From Thioalkalivibrio sp. (GTDB lineage Bacteria > Pseudomonadota > Gammaproteobacteria > Ectothiorhodospirales > Ectothiorhodospiraceae), in the NCBI GenBank assembly GCA_003555285.1, contig PWGH01000323.1:1-11861 (forward strand): a stretch of 11,861 bases of DNA, given 5' to 3'. This document shows, piece after piece, positions 7,939 to 11,861 of the stretch; position 1 is the stretch's first letter; each line of letters starts with the position of its first letter. The notes under the pieces were generated by a model, which had not been told where the DNA came from, made no database searches, and was given only the letters and a program-made list of their open reading frames with translations. The position numbers and the translations under genes were made by a program.

Positions 7939-8670
7939 TCAGGCGATTTGGGAGAGGGGTACGAAGCGGATGCCGGCGATGCGGTGCAGGTTGTCCAGGT
8001 CCAGCAGGTGGAGATCGCGGGTGTGGATCTCGAGCAGGCCTTGTTTGCGGAATTGGGTAAACAGCCGGCTGATCGTCTCCTGGGTGAGCCCCAGGTGATT
8101 GGCGATGTCGGCGCGCGACATGCTCAGGTAGAAGCGGTCGGCGACGAGGCCGCGTGCTTGGAAGCGCGTCGACAGGTTTAGCAGGAAGGCGGCCAGCCGT
8201 TGTTCCGCATTGCGCTGCCCCAGCAGCGCGAGCAGCGATTCGTCCGACGCGATCTCCCGGCTCATGGTGCGCAGGAAATGCTGGCGGAACTTGGGCATCT
8301 GGCCGGCCAACTCGTCCAGCTTGGTGAAGGGGATTTCGCACAGGCTGGTCGATTCCAACGCCACCGCGCTGACCGGGTGGGCGCCGGTGTGAATCGCATC
8401 GAGGCCGACGAGTTCGCCCGCCAGCGCGAAGCCGGTGACCTGTTCGGTGCCGTCATCCGAGAGCAGCACCATCTTCAGGGATCCGGTGCGCACCGCGTAG
8501 ACCGAGGCAAAGGCCGCACCCATGCGAAACAAGGTCTGGCCCTTGGTGATGGGACGATGCCGCTGGACGATCGCGTCGAGCTGCCACAACTCCGAATCGT
8601 CCAGCCCCAATGGGAGGCATAGCACCTTCAAGGAGCAGTCGTCGCAGGACGTGGAGCTGTGCAGGGTCAT
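7939..8670 (-). CDS. fnr: FNR, oxygen-sensing global transcription regulator
   Basis: 243 residues, Crp/Fnr family. The N-terminal C9-x2-C12-x5-C18 and central C111 (SLCEIPF) match the four [4Fe-4S] ligands of E. coli FNR (C20, C23, C29, C122), so it should sense oxygen directly. Residues about 30-145 form the cyclic-nucleotide-like beta-roll and dimer helix. The C-terminal helix-turn-helix MSRADIANHLGLTQETISRLF has E198, S201 and R202, equal to E. coli E209/S212/R213, which read TTGAT. The ATG at 8670 is the first possible start in frame (a TGA lies 6 codons upstream). No Shine-Dalgarno is visible, and a TACACT at 8684-8679 would begin transcription about 2 bases before the ATG, hinting at a leaderless message; an alternative -10, TAAAAT at 8738-8733, would give a 55-base leader. 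Divergent from the hydrogenase operon. Likely activator of ccoN. Confidence 0.96.
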   Translation of the reverse strand: MTLHSSTSCDDCSLKVLCLPLGLDDSELWQLDAIVQRHRPITKGQTLFRMGAAFASVYAVRTGSLKMVLLSDDGTEQVTGFALAGELVGLDAIHTGAHPVSAVALESTSLCEIPFTKLDELAGQMPKFRQHFLRTMSREIASDESLLALLGQRNAEQRLAAFLLNLSTRFQARGLVADRFYLSMSRADIANHLGLTQETISRLFTQFRKQGLLEIHTRDLHLLDLDNLHRIAGIRFVPLSQIA

Positions 8671-8904
8671 GATGATGGAGTGTAGTCAGGTTGAGCGGCC
8701 GAAAGGAAGCGAACCGGAGCCGGAAAGGGGGTATTTTATCCAATGCGGTCGACGCACGAGCAGGGACCCCCTTTGGCCCTGCATGTTCTCGCGAACAGGA
8801 TGCAGGAACCGCGCCAAAACGACGTCGTGCGCACGGCTCCGGTCCGTGCAGGAATCAGCGCCGGGTTCGTCGCATTGCAACACGGAATGGGCTATGTTCA
8901 AGGC
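8671..8904. promoter_or_regulatory. Divergent fnr / hydrogenase control region
   Basis: 234 bases without a gene. AT-rich TATTTTAT at 8732-8739 is the only good -10-like tract; read rightward (TATTTT, start near 8744) it could serve hydB, read leftward (TAAAAT) it could serve fnr. No convincing -35 stands at the right distance in either direction, so an activator is likely. TTGAG at 8691-8695 is at best an FNR half-site; its partner half is poor. An 11-base string ATGGAGTGTAG (8675-8685) is identical to 5536-5546, the -10 segment of the ccoN promoter. Confidence 0.4.
8760..8849 (+). other. Hairpin-rich leader of the hydrogenase operon
   Basis: Several inverted repeats are packed upstream of hydB. 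GCAGGG (8760-8765) pairs with CCCTGC (8777-8782). CCTGCAT (8778-8784) pairs with ATGCAGG (8800-8806), with an inner GTTC-TCGC-GAAC stem. ACGACGTCGT (8819-8828) is a perfect 10-bp palindrome. GCACGG (8831-8836) pairs with CCGTGC (8844-8849). The first two stems share bases 8778-8782 and so exclude each other, as in attenuators. There is no T-run after any of them. They may act as RNA structures or as protein-binding palindromes in DNA. Confidence 0.4.
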
Positions 8905-10023
8905 ATGGAAACCGTTGCCGTGTTCCTGTCCAGGGACGCCCTGGATTCCCTGCTGGATGCCATTCGCCAGGCGGGGTTCGGTCGCCTGTTGGGCCCGGTT
9001 GCGGACCAGGGGGCGATCACCTACCAGACCATCGAATCCGCTGCCGCGCTGCCTGTCGGGCAGGGCGATCAGCAGGAGGCCGGCCACTACCGGCTGCGGA
9101 ACCAGGGAGGGCCGCGGGCTTTCGCCTGGGCCCATGGTCCCAGCGCGCTGAAGCCGCTGACCTTCGCGCCCCGCGAGGTGTTGTGGCGCTGCGAGCGCGA
9201 CGCCGACGGTCATCTCCGGTTTCACGATCCCGACCTCACCCCGGCGCCGACCGCGGTGATCGGCGTGCGCGCCTGCGATCTGGCCGCGCTGCGCATCCAG
9301 GAGCAGCATTTCGGCAAGTCCCCGTATCCGGACCCGCACTTCGCGGCGCGCCGGGCCAGCCTGTTCCTGGTGGCCGTGCATTGCTCGCACCCGGCCGCCA
9401 CCTGTTTTTGCGCCTCCACCGGCGACGGGCCGCGAGCCCGCGAGGGCTTCGATCTGGCGCTGTCGGAACTCGATGCGGGCTTCGTGCTGAGCGCCGGCAG
9501 CGAGCGTGGTCGCGCGGTGCTCGAAGCCCTGCACCTGGCCCCGGCCAGCGCCGAACAGGTTGCGCAGGCCGATTCCGAAATCGACGCGGCGGCGCAGGCG
9601 CAACACCGCAGTCTACCCAGCCGCGATCTGAAGGACGCGCTGTACGCCCGCCTGGAACACCCGCACTGGGATCAGGTGGGGCGTCGCTGCCTGTCCTGCG
9701 GCAACTGCACCGCCGTCTGCCCGACCTGCTTCTGCCATGCCGAAGTCGACGAAGGCCCGGTGACCGGCGCGCACGTTACGCATCAGCGCCAGTGGGATTC
9801 CTGTTTCACCGCCACGCACAGCTACATGGGGCATTTTCTGGTGCGCGAGGAAACCCGGCTGCGCTACCGGCAGTGGCTGACCCACAAACTGGGGTCCTGG
9901 CACGAGCAGTACGGGCGTTCCGGGTGCGTCGGCTGCGGCCGGTGCATCACCTGGTGCCCGGTCGGGATCGACATCACCGCCGAAGTCGCGGTCCTGCTGG
10001 AGCCCGACGATGCCCAGACCTGA
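8905..10023 (+). CDS. hydB: Group 3b NiFe hydrogenase, iron-sulfur beta subunit HydB (AsrA-like)
   Basis: 372 residues from the chosen start. It belongs to the family that includes sulfhydrogenase HydB/HyhB and anaerobic sulfite reductase subunit A. Motifs in order: [17 protein letters not shown] (C160, C167, C169), a family-specific cysteine cluster; C262/C265/C268/C272 in [12 protein letters not shown], with extra C275 and C277; and C341/C344/C347/C351 in [12 protein letters not shown]. The two latter bind [4Fe-4S] clusters that carry electrons between the hydrogenase dimer and the flavin subunit. Cytoplasmic, no signal peptide. Start is uncertain: [13 protein letters not shown] at 8905 fits family length but has only AAGG one base upstream; ATG 8887 in the same frame adds six residues; starts further upstream (8743) would read through the hairpin leader. 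Overlaps hydG by 14 bases. Confidence 0.88.
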   Translation: METVAVFLSRDALDSLLDAIRQAGFGRLLGPVADQGAITYQTIESAAALPVGQGDQQEAGHYRLRNQGGPRAFAWAHGPSALKPLTFAPREVLWRCERDADGHLRFHDPDLTPAPTAVIGVRACDLAALRIQEQHFGKSPYPDPHFAARRASLFLVAVHCSHPAATCFCASTGDGPRAREGFDLALSELDAGFVLSAGSERGRAVLEALHLAPASAEQVAQADSEIDAAAQAQHRSLPSRDLKDALYARLEHPHWDQVGRRCLSCGNCTAVCPTCFCHAEVDEGPVTGAHVTHQRQWDSCFTATHSYMGHFLVREETRLRYRQWLTHKLGSWHEQYGRSGCVGCGRCITWCPVGIDITAEVAVLLEPDDAQT

Positions 10024-10888
10024 TCACCGCGGGCCTGATCACCGCGGGCCGGATCACCGCGGGCCGGATCGTCCGCTGGAGGTGGAAGTGGTGCGGCGGG
10101 TTCAGGAGACGATGTCGATCTACACCCTGCACCTGGCCTTCACCGACCCGGAGGCCGCCCGCGGCTTTGAATTCCGGCCCGGCCAATACAACATGCTGTA
10201 CCTGTACGGGGTCGGCGAGGTGCCGATCTCGATGGTGTCGGACCCAGAGGCCGAAGGGCCGGTGGAACACACCATCCGTGCCGTCGGCCGGGTCAGGCGG
10301 GGCCTCGAGCGCCTGCAGGTCGGCGATCGCCTCGGCCTGCGCGGCCCCTACGGTCGGGGGTGGCCGCTGGAGGCGGCGGAAGGCCGGGATGTGGTTGTGG
10401 TCACCGGCGGCCTGGGTTGCGCCCCGGTGGTGTCGATGATTCGCTACGTGATGGAGCGGCGCGAGCGTTTCGGTCGGCTGGTGATCCTGCAGGGCGTGAA
10501 GCACACCGACGACCTGATCTGGCGCCGGCAGTACGAGCGCTGGCAGGCGGCGCCGAACACCCAGGTGCTGCTGGCCTCCGACATCGGCGGCCCAAACTGG
10601 CCCTACCACGTGGGCAAGGTCACGGTGCTGTTCAGCCAGGCCGGCATCGATCCGACGCGCAGCATCGTGATGCTGTGCGGCCCCGAGCCGATGATGAAGG
10701 CCTCGATCGACCGCCTGCTCGCGCTGAAGGTGCCGCCGGAGGCGCTGTGGCTCAGCATCGAGCGCAACATGCAATGCGGCATCGGCCATTGCGGGCACTG
10801 CCAGGTCGGTCCGTACTTCGTCTGCCAGGACGGCCCGGTGTTCCACTACCCGCAGTTGCGCCCCTGGCTGGGCGTGACCGGGTTCTGA
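10010..10888 (+). CDS. hydG: Group 3b NiFe hydrogenase, FAD/NAD(P)-binding gamma subunit HydG
   Basis: 292 residues of the ferredoxin-reductase-like family. FAD domain about 22-115 ([20 protein letters not shown] at 56-75, GPYGRGW at 112-118). NAD(P) domain about 126-240, with [10 protein letters not shown] (131-140) and CGPEPMM (223-229). A C-terminal [2Fe-2S] site uses C256, C261, C264 and C272 (CGIGHCGHC...C). It exchanges electrons between NAD(P)H and the Fe-S chain in the cytoplasmic hydrogenase. ATG at 10010 lies inside the end of hydB, with GGAG 7 bases upstream, so translation is coupled. Odd: residues 4-19 are three copies of PDHRG from a 15-bp tandem repeat, absent from what I know of the family, where the protein begins near the [13 protein letters not shown] segment. 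A start at a later ATG (M35) would cut into the FAD domain. Confidence 0.92.
   Translation: MPRPDHRGPDHRGPDHRGPDRPLEVEVVRRVQETMSIYTLHLAFTDPEAARGFEFRPGQYNMLYLYGVGEVPISMVSDPEAEGPVEHTIRAVGRVRRGLERLQVGDRLGLRGPYGRGWPLEAAEGRDVVVVTGGLGCAPVVSMIRYVMERRERFGRLVILQGVKHTDDLIWRRQYERWQAAPNTQVLLASDIGGPNWPYHVGKVTVLFSQAGIDPTRSIVMLCGPEPMMKASIDRLLALKVPPEALWLSIERNMQCGIGHCGHCQVGPYFVCQDGPVFHYPQLRPWLGVTGF
10019..10071 (+). repeat. 15-bp tandem repeat across the hydB stop and hydG N-terminus
   Basis: Three full copies of CCTGATCACCGCGGG at 10019-10033, 10034-10048 and 10049-10063 (third copy has one change, T to G), then a partial copy CCGGATCG to 10071. Each unit contains TGATCA or GGATCA and CCGCGG. In the hydG frame it encodes PDHRG repeats. 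In the hydB frame the first unit supplies the TGA stop and the second unit a second in-frame TGA. The 15-base period keeps the hydG frame whatever the copy number. Confidence 0.95.
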
Positions 10889-10910
10889 GGCTTCTTCGAG
10901 GAGGCGCACC

Positions 10911-11750
10911 ATGCCCGAGCCGAGCCGCTATCATCAGGATGCCCTGGAGGATCTGCTGCAGCGCCCGCAGGCGCGCCCGCGCGTCGCGGTGCACAAATTC
11001 AGTTCCTGCGACGGCTGCCAGCTGGCCTTCCTGAACGCCGGCGAGGACCTGCTCGAACTCGCGCAGCGGGTCGAGATCGTGCACTTCGCCGAGGCCGGAC
11101 CGATGGCGCCCGAGGCCAGGGTGGATCTGAGCTTCGTCGAGGGCAGCATCTCCACACCCCACGAACTCGACCGTATCCGGCAGGTGCGCGCCAACAGCCG
11201 CTACCTGGTCAGCATCGGCGCCTGCGCGACCGCCGGCGGTCTGCAGGCCCTGCGCAACTTCACCGCCGACGGGGGTGCGGCCTGGAGCGAGGCGATCTAT
11301 GCCCAGCCCGAATTCATCGACAGCCTGAAGACCGCGACGCCGATCGCCGAGCATGTGAAGGTCGATCTGGAACTCTGGGGCTGTCCGGTGAATGCGCGCC
11401 AGGTGCTCCAGGCCGTGCGCCTGTTGCTGCTCGGCGTCGCGCCGATCGTCGATCGGGACAAGCTCTGCGTCGAGTGCAAGCGCCAGCAGCACGTCTGCGT
11501 ACTGGTCGCCAAGGGCATCCCCTGCCTGGGACCGGTCACCCACACCGGCTGCGGCGCGTTATGCCCGGCGTTCGCGCGCGACTGCTACGGCTGCTTCGGC
11601 CCGGCCGAGAACCCCAACACCGGGGCGCTGGCACGCCGTTTCGAGGGCCTGGGGTTGCTGCCCGAAGCGATCGCGCGGCGCTTTCATTCGATCAACAGCC
11701 ACGCGCCGGCCTTCCGGATCGAGTGGCGGAACTGGAGGTCCGGGCCATGA
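10911..11750 (+). CDS. hydD: Group 3b NiFe hydrogenase small (delta) subunit HydD
   Basis: 279 residues, no twin-arginine signal, so the enzyme stays in the cytoplasm as group 3 hydrogenases do. Proximal [4Fe-4S] ligands: C33 and C36 (FSSCDGCQLAFL), C105 (SIGACATAGG) and C158 (LWGCPVN). The family patch FVEGSISTPHE is at 76-85. A second cysteine-rich part has C186, C189, C196, C205, C214, C218, C225 and C228, enough for two further clusters linking to HydB/HydG. GAGGAGG about 7 bases before the ATG is the best ribosome binding site of the operon. It begins 22 bases after hydG and its TGA overlaps the hydA ATG (ATGA). Confidence 0.94.
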   Translation: MPEPSRYHQDALEDLLQRPQARPRVAVHKFSSCDGCQLAFLNAGEDLLELAQRVEIVHFAEAGPMAPEARVDLSFVEGSISTPHELDRIRQVRANSRYLVSIGACATAGGLQALRNFTADGGAAWSEAIYAQPEFIDSLKTATPIAEHVKVDLELWGCPVNARQVLQAVRLLLLGVAPIVDRDKLCVECKRQQHVCVLVAKGIPCLGPVTHTGCGALCPAFARDCYGCFGPAENPNTGALARRFEGLGLLPEAIARRFHSINSHAPAFRIEWRNWRSGP

Positions 11751-11861
11751 GCACGACTCCGGGCGGCGAACAACGCGTTAGCGATGCACGGGGCAGCGAA
11801 GCACAGGGCAGCGAAGCACAGGGCAGCGAAGCACAGGGCAGCGAAGCACAGGGCAGCGAAG
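11747..11861 (+). CDS. hydA: Group 3b NiFe hydrogenase large (alpha) subunit HydA, N-terminal fragment (runs off window)
   Basis: The frame opens with ATG overlapping the hydD stop (ATGA), preceded by GGAGG about 7 bases upstream, and stays open to the window end. The 38 complete codons visible read MSTTPGGEQRVSDAR followed by GSEAQ repeated, a hydrophilic low-complexity lead. None of the catalytic core (the two CxxC motifs holding nickel and iron) is in view. The name rests on position: in group 3b operons the large subunit follows the small subunit. Native family members begin close to their first conserved segment, so the repeat arm is probably an added disordered extension, unless the true start lies beyond the window. 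Confidence 0.7.
   Translation, partial: MSTTPGGEQRVSDARGSEAQGSEAQGSEAQGSEAQGSE
11792..11861 (+). repeat. 15-bp tandem repeat at the hydA N-terminus, continuing past the window
   Basis: Four identical units GGCAGCGAAGCACAG at 11792-11806, 11807-11821, 11822-11836 and 11837-11851, then 10 bases of a fifth at the window edge. A diverged copy precedes them at 11777-11791 (11 of 15 bases match). It encodes GSEAQ in the hydA frame. Identity of the units down to codon choice points to recent expansion. True copy number is unknown because the window ends inside the array. Confidence 0.95.

Noticed and set aside
8691..8704. Full FNR box between fnr and hydB
   Set aside because: TTGAG-CGGC-CGAAA has one fair half only; the second half matches in 2 of 5 bases.
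8776..8792. Sigma-54 promoter before hydB (TGGC...TTCT)
   Set aside because: The -24 GG is present but the -12 GC is missing at the needed 10-base distance.
10019..10071. CRISPR or phage attachment site at the repeats
   Set aside because: Copies are directly adjacent with no spacers, short, and in frame within a gene; this is a minisatellite.
8691..10439. 582-codon open frame on the plus strand, another frame over hydB and hydG
   Set aside because: Arginine/alanine/proline-rich shadow; hydB and hydG have clear Fe-S, FAD and NAD motifs in their own frames.

Overview
The window looks like chromosomal DNA from a GC-rich, respiring, facultatively anaerobic gammaproteobacterium. A lineage near the Chromatiales/Ectothiorhodospiraceae is my inference from gene content and base composition, not a measured placement. 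Almost all of it can be assigned to known families, and the theme is oxygen and redox: a high-affinity terminal oxidase, its assembly factors, anaerobic heme synthesis, the oxygen sensor FNR, and a cytoplasmic NiFe hydrogenase.

Bases 1-5580, all minus strand (read right to left): a class-II-type FNR promoter drives ccoN-ccoO-ccoQ-ccoP, the four structural genes of a cbb3-type cytochrome c oxidase. A clean intrinsic terminator follows ccoP. After it come ccoG (also called rdxA or fixG; polyferredoxin used in copper handling) and fixH/ccoH (assembly factor). The window then cuts into the first 24 codons of hemN (oxygen-independent coproporphyrinogen III oxidase). The copper ATPase gene ccoI and ccoS, often next to ccoG/ccoH, are not here.

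Bases 5567-7151, plus strand: metY, a PLP-dependent O-acetylhomoserine sulfhydrylase, diverges from ccoN. A plausible metY promoter overlaps the FNR box, and the long leader can fold. Bases 7302-8670, minus strand: a small TIGR02444-family protein of unknown function and the fnr gene itself, separated by a short region rich in inverted repeats.

Bases 8671-11861, plus strand: a leader with several hairpins, then hydB-hydG-hydD and the start of hydA. These are the subunits of a group 3b NAD(P)-linked NiFe hydrogenase ('sulfhydrogenase' type): electron-transfer subunit, flavin/NAD(P) subunit, hydrogenase small subunit and large subunit. Genes overlap or nearly touch, so they form one operon. The odd feature is a pair of unrelated 15-bp tandem repeats, each in frame and each at the N-terminus of a hydrogenase subunit (hydG and hydA).

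Together: FNR (encoded here) should turn on cbb3 oxidase when oxygen is low, and HemN provides heme under the same conditions. The hydrogenase balances NAD(P)H and H2. metY and the TIGR02444 gene have no obvious link to this theme. I see no tRNA, rRNA, CRISPR, insertion sequence or phage gene.
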